9,130 bases of DNA from Promethearchaeota archaeon (GCA_013375495.1 JABXKC010000062.1:1-9130); one strand, 5' to 3'; positions 1-7,497 are shown, counted from the stretch's first letter. The notes: generated from the letters alone by a model not told the origin. Numbers and translations: made by a program.

Positions 1-97
1 ATCTACTAAAGACAGCGACGAAGAACCACTTTCAATGGGATTAGTTTACGCTTTAGACGAAGATGAAAATAATTTGGGGCATATTGGTTATTTTTAA
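1..97 (+). CDS. C-terminal end of an unidentified protein (partial)
   Basis: The frame starting at base 2 is open from the window edge to a TAA at 95-97, giving 31 residues that end in NNLGHIGYF. The segment is acidic (KDSDEEP and DEDE) and its composition looks coding. The product is not recognised, and the bulk of the gene lies outside the window. A TATA-like box for the next transcript begins 28 nt after the stop, so this gene probably ends its own unit. Confidence 0.5.
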   Translation, partial: STKDSDEEPLSMGLVYALDEDENNLGHIGYF

Positions 98-124
98 AAT
101 GAAATTAATGAAATAATACTAATT

Positions 125-134
125 TTTATATAAG
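125..134 (+). promoter_or_regulatory. TATA-like box for the remnant at 183
   Basis: TTTATATAAG is a good archaeal TATA box. It would place transcription initiation near 155-160, about 25 nt before the ATG at 183. This suggests the ATPase stub downstream keeps the promoter of a once-functional gene. Confidence 0.4.
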
Positions 135-182
135 TGAACTGATTTTTAATTAATATTAAAAATCTTTACGAGAATTCCCCAA

Positions 183-318
183 ATGTCGACAAAAATAGCA
201 GAAGAAGATTCATTAAGAAAAAAAGTTTGGAAGATAATTAATTTAACTCAAACAAAATTGTTTTAATAAACAAGAAATTATTGAAGCTCTTCTTGTTTTA
301 AGATATGTAAAAAAATAA
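183..318 (+). pseudogene. Decayed N-terminal stub resembling the MoxR-like AAA+ ATPase
   Basis: The ATG at 183 opens 27 codons ending LRKKVWKIINLTQTKLF before a TAA at 264-266. This matches the N-terminus of the ATPase at 8205, which reads LRLKVWRIINLIQANQLF; about 12 of 17 positions are identical with one gap. Dropping one T from the TTTT run at 261-264 continues the frame as NKQEIIEALLVLRYVKK up to a TAA at 316-318. No Walker A or later ATPase motif follows before the next gene, so only an N-terminal piece remains. There is no clear Shine-Dalgarno site. From 319 to 442 nothing is recognisable; a weak open stretch runs to a TAA at 433. The resemblance is seen directly; calling it a relic of the same family is inference from a short match. 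Confidence 0.55.
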
Positions 319-432
319 ATTCCTTGGAGAAATAAAATAAAGATAAGCGAATTTAAATTCGAGTTGTATACTAAAATGTGGACAAGAGCAAAACCGAGCA
401 AATTTATTATTAGCGCTAAAAAACTGATTGTT

Positions 433-453
433 TAAAGGGAAATTACCCCTTTA
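433..453 (-). terminator. Hairpin at the 3' end of the minus-strand gene
   Basis: TAAAGGG (433-439) pairs with CCCTTTA (447-453) around a 7-nt loop and overlaps the stop codon of the 443-1717 gene. T-rich sequence follows on the minus strand. Archaeal terminators rely mainly on T-tracts, so this is a weak call. Confidence 0.3.
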
Positions 454-1717
454 CTTTTATTCCATTCTTCTGACACTCCTCTCTAAAATACCTTAAAAAC
501 TCCGTCTTTACATCCGGGTTATTTTCTGGATGTTCATAATCAAACTTTTTGGAATTATTTTCCATATAAATTTTATTAGCAGAACCCTTATAAATAACAT
601 AGATCCTAAAAAGATCACCTTCAAAAGCATACCCAACATTATCAAGGGCTCTAACTGTCAGTTTTAAAATATCTAAAAGTTTAGATTCACCAATTTTTTC
701 GTAAAGAATAATTAACTCCTTACTCATATTAATTCCAATTTCTTTTCTGGCAAAAATTTTATATAATTTATTAAAATTTTTGCTTATCCCAAATTTAAAC
801 TCGATTTTATTAACAACATCATCATCTAACTTATCAATTTTATGACCATTTACATTTTTATAAAGAGCTAATAGAATAGTAACAAGCCTATTTGTTTTTT
901 CTCTCCATTTATCTGGAAAATCTGAATCAACTTGATTCAATATTTCATGTACAGTCCAGTTTCCAATTTTCTTTATTTCTACTAGATTATTTAATGTATA
1001 CTCATTGATAGTTTCTCTAGAATATTTTCTAAAGACTTTATCTCTTGTTAGATATTTCAATAATGAAATCAATTGTGAAAAGTTTCTTGGTCTATATTGA
1101 CTAGAACGGTAATAAAAGTCTGTGTATTCTGCATTTAGACCGTCTCTAAAGATATAGTAAAGCAAGTTTTCAAATAAAGTCCTCATTAATATTGGTAACA
1201 ACCTTAAAAAATCGGATTTTATAGCAACCTCATTAATAATCTTAACAAATTCATCATATTCTGGTAATCCATACTTACCAAAATCTGTTTCAATGAAATT
1301 TATCTTTTCCACTATCAGAAGATCAGACTCTTTAATAGATTTTCTCTTTTTAAATCTTTCTTCTTTAATTCTATTAGCATATGGTCTTAATTCCTCTATT
1401 AACTCTTTTAATTTGTATCCATGTTCATAATGATAATAACCATATGTATTCCAGTTTCTTGTAAAATATTCAAAATTATTTTCTTTCATGTATTCTGCCA
1501 GCGATAGAATTTCAGGGAGGTAAAGGACATCTTTTAGTTTAGTGTCATCTAAAAAAAATCTGGAAAGGATTTCATCTTTTGCAATCCCTAACACATTTTT
1601 TGAGACTTCATCATATATTATTCGATTCTTCATTTTAAAATATTCATCAAATTCTTGAAATATCTGATTTAAAGGAATACTCACATTTTTTAATACATCT
1701 TTTCGAAATTCTTCCAT
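443..1717 (-). CDS. 424-aa protein with a DUF4145/HEPN-like core
   Basis: The frame is open upstream to 1882, but I place the start at the ATG at 1715-1717 (MEEFRKD). It has GGTGA eight bases upstream, and the extra N-terminal 55 residues look like translated AT-rich leader. The central part has RTLFENLLYYIF (about residues 179-190), then a helical stretch, then IKKIGNWTVHE (about 248-258). This order, an R...E helix followed by a GN.xxH helix, is what I know from DUF4145 and other HEPN-like domains, often linked to RNA cleavage or host defence. The sequence similarity is only motif-level, and I see no canonical R-x4-6-H catalytic motif. The N-terminal third is charged and probably helical. 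The C-terminal segment, from about 325, is not recognised. There is no signal peptide or membrane segment, so it is probably cytoplasmic. It is transcribed divergently from the GTPase fusion gene. Function remains unassigned. Confidence 0.8.
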   Translation of the reverse strand: MEEFRKDVLKNVSIPLNQIFQEFDEYFKMKNRIIYDEVSKNVLGIAKDEILSRFFLDDTKLKDVLYLPEILSLAEYMKENNFEYFTRNWNTYGYYHYEHGYKLKELIEELRPYANRIKEERFKKRKSIKESDLLIVEKINFIETDFGKYGLPEYDEFVKIINEVAIKSDFLRLLPILMRTLFENLLYYIFRDGLNAEYTDFYYRSSQYRPRNFSQLISLLKYLTRDKVFRKYSRETINEYTLNNLVEIKKIGNWTVHEILNQVDSDFPDKWREKTNRLVTILLALYKNVNGHKIDKLDDDVVNKIEFKFGISKNFNKLYKIFARKEIGINMSKELIILYEKIGESKLLDILKLTVRALDNVGYAFEGDLFRIYVIYKGSANKIYMENNSKKFDYEHPENNPDVKTEFLRYFREECQKNGIKVKG

Positions 1718-1869
1718 CAGAATCATCACCCATTTTAAATGGATTTTATCAAGTAGAAAAAAGAACCTTGACTCATAAACCTTAAAAAGCGAAAGTGAGG
1801 AAGAAAGGGAGTTAAATATAAACAATTTTATGATTCTGAGATTTATATGACAAGGTAAAATACAAGAGA

Positions 1870-1879
1870 TATTTAAATA
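1870..1879. promoter_or_regulatory. Palindromic TATA-like element between divergent genes
   Basis: TATTTAAATA is a perfect 10-bp palindrome in the divergent intergenic region. As a TATA box it could serve either strand, with leaders of roughly 100-130 nt. Such AT-rich palindromes also occur by chance here, so the call is tentative. Confidence 0.3.
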
Positions 1880-1933
1880 CATAGAGATTTTTATGATAAT
1901 TGACTGAAGAAATCATAAGAGATTGTCATTATA

Positions 1934-1952
1934 GAGATGGAGATCCATCTCC
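1934..1952. repeat. Inverted repeat upstream of the GTPase fusion gene
   Basis: GAGATGG (1934-1940) pairs with CCATCTC (1945-1951) around AGAT. An overlapping register pairs GGAGAT (1939-1944) with ATCTCC (1947-1952). It sits about 50 bp before the ATG at 2001 and is the only GC-richer island in the divergent region. It could be an operator or a leader hairpin; the sequence does not say which. Confidence 0.4.
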
Positions 1953-2000
1953 AATTTAATCGTAGAATTTTAATTTATTATTTGGAAAGTGAAAAAACAC

Positions 2001-3371
2001 ATGGATCGAGAAGGTGCATTTAAAGTTTGTATTTTTGGAGATGAAAGTCTGGGAAAAACTACCCTAGTTAATAGATATCTCACGAAAATATTTGACGAAG
2101 ACATAAAAATGACCGTCGGTGCAGATTTTTATGAAAAAGACTTAAAAATAGATGGAACGAATATTCTTCTTCGAATATGGAACTTTGGGGGGGAACAGCG
2201 TTTTAAAGTCTTATTACCAAGTTATGCAAAAGGCGCTGACGGGGGAATATTCGTGTTTGACGTAAATAGATATTCAACTATAAAAAATGTAGATGACTGG
2301 CTTTCTATTTTTAAGAAAAATGTTAGGGATCAGCAAATTGAAATTCCAATTATAATGGTAGGAGCTGTAACCGATGGAAAGGATAAGCGACAGATCTCAG
2401 CAGAAGACGCAAATGAGCTAGTAAAAAAATTCAACTTAGCTATGTATCTGGAAATCTCTACAAACACGGGAGAGAATGTTGAGACTCTGTTTGAAGAAAT
2501 CACGAGATTAATAATGAGCAAGGTAGGGATGCAGGAAAAAAAGAAAAGTAAGAAAAAAGAGAAGAGAAGAAGAGAAGAACCTCCTACAAAAACGGTTGAA
2601 ATCGAAATTTTAGAAAGCGATGAACTAAAAAAAATAATAAAACTATATGAAGAAGAAACAAACAAAAATGCTATTTGGCGCGGTAGTGTTACAGAAGGAT
2701 TTAAAAAATGGCTTAAAAGCGAAATAGCTTATGATTATCTTGGCTCCTTTAAGGATATACGTACTGCGAAAAAGATTAAAAAACTTAAAGATTCTCAATA
2801 TGATATTCTATTAGTGGAAGGCGATTTAGCAACTATCCGACTTTTGACAAATTATTTTGAGAGTAAAGATATAACTTGTAAGGCAGTTGTGAACGGAACA
2901 AAAGCGTTAGAAGAATTAGAACATAATACTCCTAAATTAATTCTTACAGATATTATACACCCAGGTCCTAGCGGATATGAAATTTGTAAGAAGATAAAAT
3001 ACGATCAAAATTTGAAACACATCCCTGTATACTTTTTAACTTCTATCCCTGAATCTGAAGTTAAAAAACATCTTGCTGAAACAAAAGCAGACGGCTATAT
3101 ACTAAAGCCTTTTAATTTTAGCGATTTCGAAATAATTTTCGATGAAAACAGAAACAGGGACAAAGATCGAGATAAATTTCCATATCCTTATGTTTTTAAA
3201 CCTCCAGAACCCCCTGACGACTTAGATTTGGCTGTTCAAACACAAGTTCGTAAACCTCCTAAAAAGGAAGATTCAGAAGTAAAAACTCATTGTCAATATT
3301 GCGGACTGGAGCTTACTAAAGAAGAGCAATTAACTCATTCCTGTAAAGAAAAGCCAAAAAAGGTTTTTTAA
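2001..3371 (+). CDS. Rab-like small GTPase fused to a receiver domain and a C-terminal zinc finger
   Basis: I choose the ATG at 2001 (MDREGAFKV), not the GTG at 1989, because the GTG then serves as part of an AGTGA ribosome site. Residues 1-177 are a Ras/Rab-type G domain: P-loop GDESLGKT (13-20), switch I TVGADF (38-43, compare TIGVDF in Rabs) and WNFGGEQRF (60-68) in place of WDTAGQERF. The G4 loop is VGAVTD (120-125) instead of GNKxD, and G5 is ISTN (152-155). A Lys-rich linker (179-191) leads to a segment containing NAIWRGSVTEGFKKWL (about 223-238). Residues 267-380 form a receiver domain with acidic pocket E273/D275, phospho-acceptor D317, T347 and K369-P370. The C-terminus has a C2HC-type finger (C431, C434, H446, C448). 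The protein has 456 residues and no membrane segment. It most likely acts as a cytoplasmic switch that combines nucleotide state with phosphorylation. The altered G3 and G4 make normal GTP specificity and hydrolysis uncertain. The domain calls are firm; the partners are unknown. Confidence 0.92.
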   Translation: MDREGAFKVCIFGDESLGKTTLVNRYLTKIFDEDIKMTVGADFYEKDLKIDGTNILLRIWNFGGEQRFKVLLPSYAKGADGGIFVFDVNRYSTIKNVDDWLSIFKKNVRDQQIEIPIIMVGAVTDGKDKRQISAEDANELVKKFNLAMYLEISTNTGENVETLFEEITRLIMSKVGMQEKKKSKKKEKRRREEPPTKTVEIEILESDELKKIIKLYEEETNKNAIWRGSVTEGFKKWLKSEIAYDYLGSFKDIRTAKKIKKLKDSQYDILLVEGDLATIRLLTNYFESKDITCKAVVNGTKALEELEHNTPKLILTDIIHPGPSGYEICKKIKYDQNLKHIPVYFLTSIPESEVKKHLAETKADGYILKPFNFSDFEIIFDENRNRDKDRDKFPYPYVFKPPEPPDDLDLAVQTQVRKPPKKEDSEVKTHCQYCGLELTKEEQLTHSCKEKPKKVF

Positions 3372-3587
3372 GAACCAGTATTAATAGGAAAAATACAAGA
3401 GAAATACCGAGAAAGCTTGTTTTAAAGAAATAGTTGGGATTGGGTTTTATGAACACACGAGGATTACAATTCTTCTCGTTATTCTCTACTAACCTCTTAA
3501 AAAAAGTTACCACTGATTCTAAACGCAACTATTTAAACCCATAATTTTATTAACACAAGATCGGTTTCCTAAAAAAAAAAGATAAGT

Positions 3588-3594
3588 TTTATAT
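3588..3594 (+). promoter_or_regulatory. TATA box of the 3641-6204 operon
   Basis: TTTATAT is preceded by a purine-rich A-tract (3571-3586) that could hold a BRE. It predicts a transcript start near 3617, about 24 nt ahead of the ATG at 3641. The 257-bp gap after the GTPase gene makes a separate transcript plausible. Confidence 0.5.
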
Positions 3595-3640
3595 GTTCTT
3601 CTTTGAGCTTGAATATTAAGATACAAAGTTGTGGAAAATT

Positions 3641-3853
3641 ATGGATGAGAGAGAAAAACGAGCTTTAGAGACTGTTTTTAGACATTTTGAGGGATCAAAA
3701 CTAGGAAGATCTCAATCTATGCCTATTACCACAACGGAAATGGGAGATATCGTAATTTTAACAAGCAAATATAAATTTCAAATGGTACCGGCTGGTGAGT
3801 TGAAGAAGGTTGGCAGGAATCGCCTTTTTACTAGAAAACTATTAAAAATATAA
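3641..3853 (+). CDS. 70-aa basic protein of unknown function
   Basis: The frame is open from a TTG at 3629, but the ATG at 3641 (MDEREKRALETVF) fits the promoter better; the ribosome site is weak (GTGGAA). The protein starts with an amphipathic charged helix, then has likely beta strands (GDIVILTSKYKFQMVP) and ends very basic (KKVGRNRLFTRKLLKI). I do not recognise the family. It has no cysteines, signal peptide or membrane segment. Its stop lies only 8 bp before the ATG of the LRR gene, so the two are almost certainly co-transcribed and may work together. The basic tail could bind nucleic acid or acidic membrane surfaces; that is a guess. Confidence 0.72.
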   Translation: MDEREKRALETVFRHFEGSKLGRSQSMPITTTEMGDIVILTSKYKFQMVPAGELKKVGRNRLFTRKLLKI

Positions 3854-3861
3854 ATTGAAAG

Positions 3862-6204
3862 ATGAAAATGAGCGATATTGAAAAGTTTAGAGGCGCAGAA
3901 ATTCCAAAAATAGAGATTAAAGCTCTTAAAGCTATTGAAAAAAGTATTAGGGATCCCAGATGGGAGGAGAGTTTCGAAAAGTTTGAAATGGTAGATTCTA
4001 TCGATTATGATCCCGAGAATATCGATCCTTCTTCAGGGATAACTAACGAAGTAAGGTATCAACTGTCTGATCACCCTGCTCTTTTTGTCGTAAGAAATAA
4101 TCGTGTGGTTAGCCTTTGTTTTCAAGATCCTAACGATTGTGAGTATTGTGAAGCTATAGAGACATGGTATCAATGTGATAATTGTGGTCTAAAGATTCCT
4201 TACCTAATCAATGATTTTACGGCTTTGGAGGGATTGTATATCATTGGTAATTATCATCATCACTCCAAAATCCCGGATTCTGTTTTTAACCTTTCATCGT
4301 TGAAGATTCTATTTTTAGAAAAAGTTCGATTAGGGAGTAGAGTCTCTCAAAAAATAGACAATTTAAAATCATTAGTTTCACTACATCTAAATGAAACCAA
4401 TCTTTCGCGATTTCCGGCGAGTATTAAAAACCTAGATTCACTAATCAATCTTGACTTATCGCATAATAAAATATCAAAGCTACCTACATCACTTAGTAAA
4501 TTAAAATACTTAACTTTTAGTGGAAACAATCTTGAGGAAATTTCAAATTCTATTGGGGATCTAGAAGTACTTGAGTATCTAGATTTATCTTACAATTCTT
4601 TAACAACCCTTCCTGATTCAATAACAGATTTAAGAAATCTTAGAGGTTTGGAGTTATTTAGAAATAATATTAAATCACTTCCTAAAAACATTCACCTCAT
4701 GAAATCCCTAGAAGCATTATCCTTAGAACAAAATGAATTGACTTCTCTTCCTGAAAATATTGGAGAGATACCTTCTTTAAAAAGCTTGAATGTAATGGAT
4801 AACCATATCACTAATATTCCTGATTCTTTAATTAATAAAAGCCTAGAAAATCTCCTAGTAGAGAGAAATCCCATAAAATCTTTTCCGAAATCAAAAGATT
4901 TCATTACAATTGAATTATTACACAAAAAATTACATAGACCATTTAATTACCCGTTAAAAGCTGTATATCTTGAGGAAGCTAAAAAACTGCTGAACTATAA
5001 AGAAGCAGAATCCATTATAGAATTGGAATCCCTTGCTGGAAGCGATATAAGAATAAAAACAGAAAATTATCATGTTAAAGAATTGGACATGCAATCAATC
5101 AAAGAAAAACATATTCCTGAAAGCATCGGTGAACTAATTTATCTTGAAAAATTAGCCATTATGAATTCAGAAGTTGAATCAATTCCAAACTCTTTTGGGA
5201 ACTTTACCCAATTAGAAAAACTCGACTTGAGATATAATAAATTTGGAGAACTTCCTAATTCATTCGGGAAGTTAATCTCGCTAAAAGAGCTGAAATTAAC
5301 CGAAAATTTACTAGAAAAACTCCCAACCTCAATAGGTAATCTTAGTCAACTCATAGAGTTAGATATTTCGCAAAATCGATTATTAGAAATTCCTGAGAGC
5401 ATAGGTAATTTAGCTTCATTAGAGTCGTTGAAATTAGAAGATAATAAAATAGATCTGCTTCCGAAATCAATAGGTAAATTACATAAATTGAGAATTTTAT
5501 ATCTTCATAAGAACAATTTACAGGAGTTACCTAAAACGATTGGAGGGTTAAAATCTTTAACTAAACTAGAAATGTACGATAATTCTCTTAAAAGAATCCC
5601 AACCACGATTGGAGAGCTCAGCAATTTGGAGTCTTTAAGCATTTCAAATAACAAATTAGAACAGATACCGGAATCAATTAGACAATTGAAGACTTTAAAA
5701 AGATTATCATTAGGTCATAATTATTTGAAAACTCTACCAGAAAATATGATTGACGATTTGTCTGCCTTAGAAAATTTGTTTTTAGACGGTAATAAGCTTC
5801 CTTCTAAATATAACCGCAATTTTCATAAAAAGGATCTACTTTTACGTAAAGATTTTTCTGTCTTCTTAAAAGAACTAGATAATTTACCAGAGCACGAAAA
5901 GTACGATTATTGTGACTATTTTGTTAATTCAATAAGAAATCCTGAGATATTGAATAAGAACTATTCGCAAATTAAATACCAATTACAATCCTATTTGAAG
6001 TCAATAGATCAATTATATGGTCAATTTCAGGTTAACTTCTATTCTGAACTTCTTAAAGTAGCAAAAGAAATTGGATGGATAAAAGAATTTTATCCTCAGT
6101 TCTTAAAGGCTATAGAAAAATTTGAGGATCCTCGTATAGATAAAAATGTTCATAGGGAAGAACTTAAAGCTCTCCTTTCAAGTTTTAAAAATTCTGATAA
6201 ATAA
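3862..6204 (+). CDS. 780-aa protein with zinc knuckle and two leucine-rich-repeat arrays
   Basis: The start is the ATG at 3862; a second ATG at 3868 is possible. The N-terminal ~110 residues form a cap domain ending in a zinc knuckle: C93, C96, C105 and C108. The first LRR array (about 120-343) has roughly 10 repeats of ~23 residues with the pattern L..L.L..N.L..LP.SI..L. Repeats stop at about 344-415, where a charged segment with SIIELESLAGSDI and ENYHVKELDM occurs. I regard this as a second capping module of a kind seen in other archaeal LRR proteins. A second array of about 10-11 repeats runs to about residue 650 and ends in FLDGNKLP. The last ~130 residues are a helical domain without LRRs. 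One repeat (KYLTFSGNNL, about 214-223) is shortened by about 3 residues. No signal peptide or membrane helix is seen, so it is probably an intracellular protein-protein interaction scaffold. The GTPase fusion gene upstream suggests a signalling context, as for eukaryotic Ras-linked LRR proteins, but no partner is shown. Confidence 0.93.
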   Translation: MKMSDIEKFRGAEIPKIEIKALKAIEKSIRDPRWEESFEKFEMVDSIDYDPENIDPSSGITNEVRYQLSDHPALFVVRNNRVVSLCFQDPNDCEYCEAIETWYQCDNCGLKIPYLINDFTALEGLYIIGNYHHHSKIPDSVFNLSSLKILFLEKVRLGSRVSQKIDNLKSLVSLHLNETNLSRFPASIKNLDSLINLDLSHNKISKLPTSLSKLKYLTFSGNNLEEISNSIGDLEVLEYLDLSYNSLTTLPDSITDLRNLRGLELFRNNIKSLPKNIHLMKSLEALSLEQNELTSLPENIGEIPSLKSLNVMDNHITNIPDSLINKSLENLLVERNPIKSFPKSKDFITIELLHKKLHRPFNYPLKAVYLEEAKKLLNYKEAESIIELESLAGSDIRIKTENYHVKELDMQSIKEKHIPESIGELIYLEKLAIMNSEVESIPNSFGNFTQLEKLDLRYNKFGELPNSFGKLISLKELKLTENLLEKLPTSIGNLSQLIELDISQNRLLEIPESIGNLASLESLKLEDNKIDLLPKSIGKLHKLRILYLHKNNLQELPKTIGGLKSLTKLEMYDNSLKRIPTTIGELSNLESLSISNNKLEQIPESIRQLKTLKRLSLGHNYLKTLPENMIDDLSALENLFLDGNKLPSKYNRNFHKKDLLLRKDFSVFLKELDNLPEHEKYDYCDYFVNSIRNPEILNKNYSQIKYQLQSYLKSIDQLYGQFQVNFYSELLKVAKEIGWIKEFYPQFLKAIEKFEDPRIDKNVHREELKALLSSFKNSDK

Positions 6205-6254
6205 TTAAGGATAATACCTAAATTTTTATAATTAACATTTTCCTATAGTATCCC

Positions 6255-6261
6255 TTTTTTT
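6255..6261 (+). terminator. T-tract terminator after the LRR gene
   Basis: A run of seven Ts lies 51 bp after the stop at 6204. It is followed by an A-run with which it can form a short stem. This fits the T-tract type of archaeal termination and separates the operon from the next gene. Confidence 0.4.
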
Positions 6262-6323
6262 CAAAAAATCAAAAATATAGATCTTGGCTCAGGTTTTGGG
6301 ATCAGTTTATCGCTTGACAAATC

Positions 6324-6333
6324 TTTAAATTTA
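6324..6333 (+). promoter_or_regulatory. TATA-like box before the membrane-anchored protein
   Basis: TTTAAATTTA lies 15-24 bp before the TTG at 6348. No Shine-Dalgarno site is visible, so a nearly leaderless transcript is likely. The exact box is uncertain in this AT-rich stretch. Confidence 0.3.
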
Positions 6334-6347
6334 AAAATTTTAAAAAG

Positions 6348-6917
6348 TTGCCTGATAAGTTGCAAATTTGGGTTAAGATTAAATTTATTCTTAAGCCCCT
6401 ATTAATTGTAATCGGGCTACTTATTACAGTTGTACCTGTATATATTGAACAAGAATCCCTCTTAAGAGTATATAAGGGTATAACTATTCCTAGTGGGCCG
6501 GTATCAATAAACTTGAATTTTAGCGATCCTACTAATATCCATGTTAATTTACCATATAAGATAGAAAATAATGGATTTCATGATTTACATGAAATTCTAC
6601 TCAAGATCTCTTTGAAACTTCGTTATTTTCATAAAGATACTGAAGAAGAACGATTACAAATAATATTTTCTGCTTTTGGAAATGAAGGATATGCTAAGAT
6701 TGGTAATGTCTATCAAGATATTTTCAACAAAGAATATCTTGATTTCCATTGGGCTAGTATTAGTAAATTTATCTTAGAGTTTGATGAAAATAAACAAGTA
6801 ACCGTATTACTTGACATAGAAGTGTCATTTATGTTATCAGGAGTTGAGAAAGATTGGATTTTACCAGCAAATAATAGTTTAACACCTTCTTCAGGAGATA
6901 TCAGTGCTATATCATAA
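6348..6917 (+). CDS. Membrane-anchored protein of unknown function, one N-terminal TM segment
   Basis: The frame opens with TTG at 6348 (MPDKLQIWVK); the TTG at 6360 is an alternative and there is no ATG near the start. Residues ~12-32 (FILKPLLIVIGLLITVVPVY) form one hydrophobic segment after a Lys-containing N-terminus, which suggests a signal anchor with the rest outside the cell. The ~155-residue outer part alternates hydrophobic and polar residues as in a beta-sandwich. It contains INLNFSDP, VNLPYKIENNGF and VTVLLDIEVSF, and ends in a low-complexity Ser/Pro tail. This is reminiscent of LEA14-type or CARDB-like domains, but no diagnostic motif is present. It is flanked by terminators, so it is probably a single-gene unit. 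Function is unknown. Confidence 0.72.
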   Translation: MPDKLQIWVKIKFILKPLLIVIGLLITVVPVYIEQESLLRVYKGITIPSGPVSINLNFSDPTNIHVNLPYKIENNGFHDLHEILLKISLKLRYFHKDTEEERLQIIFSAFGNEGYAKIGNVYQDIFNKEYLDFHWASISKFILEFDENKQVTVLLDIEVSFMLSGVEKDWILPANNSLTPSSGDISAIS

Positions 6918-6948
6918 AAAAGGTTATAGGGTCTTAATAAAACTTAGG

Positions 6949-6967
6949 AAGAAAGCCTTTTTTCTTT
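6949..6967 (+). terminator. Terminator between converging genes
   Basis: AAGAAA (6949-6954) can pair with TTTCTT (6961-6966), and the 3' arm lies in a T-rich tract (6958-6967). It follows the stop at 6917 and precedes the converging minus-strand stop at 6979. It could terminate the plus-strand transcript. Confidence 0.4.
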
Positions 6968-6978
6968 ATCTAAATTCT

Positions 6979-7125
6979 TTACGCGTAAAATACTCCAAGT
7001 ACAGCATCACAATTTGGACACACAATACATTTAATATTAAAATCATCTTTTATCTTTCTTAACTCTTTCGGACTCTCAAAAATTGTCTCACAAAAACCAC
7101 ACTTTACAGTTTTATCTTTTCCCAT
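6979..7125 (-). CDS. 48-aa zinc-ribbon protein
   Basis: The minus-strand ATG at 7123-7125 opens 48 codons to a TAA at 6979-6981. The product begins MGKDKTVKCGFCETIFES and ends CIVCPNCDAVLGVFYA. CxxC at residues 9-12 and CxxCxxC at 33-39 make a small zinc ribbon. The Shine-Dalgarno site AGGTGA lies 9 bases upstream and overlaps the TGA stop of the upstream minus-strand frame at 7135, so translation is probably coupled. Tiny ribbons of this sort can bind nucleic acid or proteins; no specific role is evident. The reading frame, ribosome site and cysteine spacing together make it a convincing gene, though it is easily missed because of its length. Confidence 0.78.
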   Translation of the reverse strand: MGKDKTVKCGFCETIFESPKELRKIKDDFNIKCIVCPNCDAVLGVFYA

Positions 7126-7134
7126 CTTCTACTT

Positions 7135-7497
7135 TCACCTCTTTTCTATGACTTTTTTCTTTCTCAAATATACAATTATCAAGGAAATTACAATGAATAA
7201 AAAGAAAATCGTTGTAATATTAAATCCTGGAATAGCGGGTTCAAGATTAATTTCTTTAATGAATATTACTTCTTCGTATCCTACATTGCCCACCGTGTCG
7301 TTGGCAAAGAATTTAATAGTTACATGACCTTCAAGAAGGGAAGACCACTCAAGTTGATGAATCACTCCTACAAATGAGCTTATTGTTATGTTATGCAGTC
7401 CGTCATCTAAAGTATACCACATTGAATCTAAATTTCCCTCATAGATACTAATATTGTAAGCAGGAGAAATAGATCCAAATTGAGAATTAAGGATAGA
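7135..7497 (-). pseudogene. C-terminal remnant of a PGF-CTERM-like surface protein
   Basis: The minus-strand frame is open from just after a TAA at 7498-7500 to the stop at 7135. The first ATG is at 7422, but the sequence before it still reads as the same domain (NSQFGSISPAYNISIYEGNL), so the ATG is internal and the true 5' part is missing. An Ig-like domain (MWYTLDDGLHNITI ... VTIKFFANDTVGN) is followed by IPGF and a hydrophobic stretch (TTIFFLFIVISLIIVYL) and then RKKK. This resembles archaeal C-terminal membrane anchors of the PGF-CTERM type. Several N-x-S/T sites fit an S-layer or surface location. Upstream of 7500 the frame carries stops and no matching sequence, so the gene is truncated there. 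It is still followed by the coupled zinc ribbon. Confidence 0.65.

Noticed and set aside
2330..2665. Open frame on the minus strand, 111 codons
   Set aside because: It lies inside the GTPase gene opposite its Lys/Glu-rich linker; the Phe/Ser-rich product is a mirror of AAA/GAA codons.
3316..3528. Minus-strand open frame of 70 codons
   Set aside because: It overlaps the 3' end of the GTPase gene, has no ribosome site and no recognisable product; composition alone explains it.
4347..4529. Minus-strand open frame inside the LRR gene
   Set aside because: Shadow of the repetitive LRR coding sequence.
4692..4925. Second minus-strand open frame inside the LRR gene
   Set aside because: Shadow of the LRR coding sequence, with no independent start signals.
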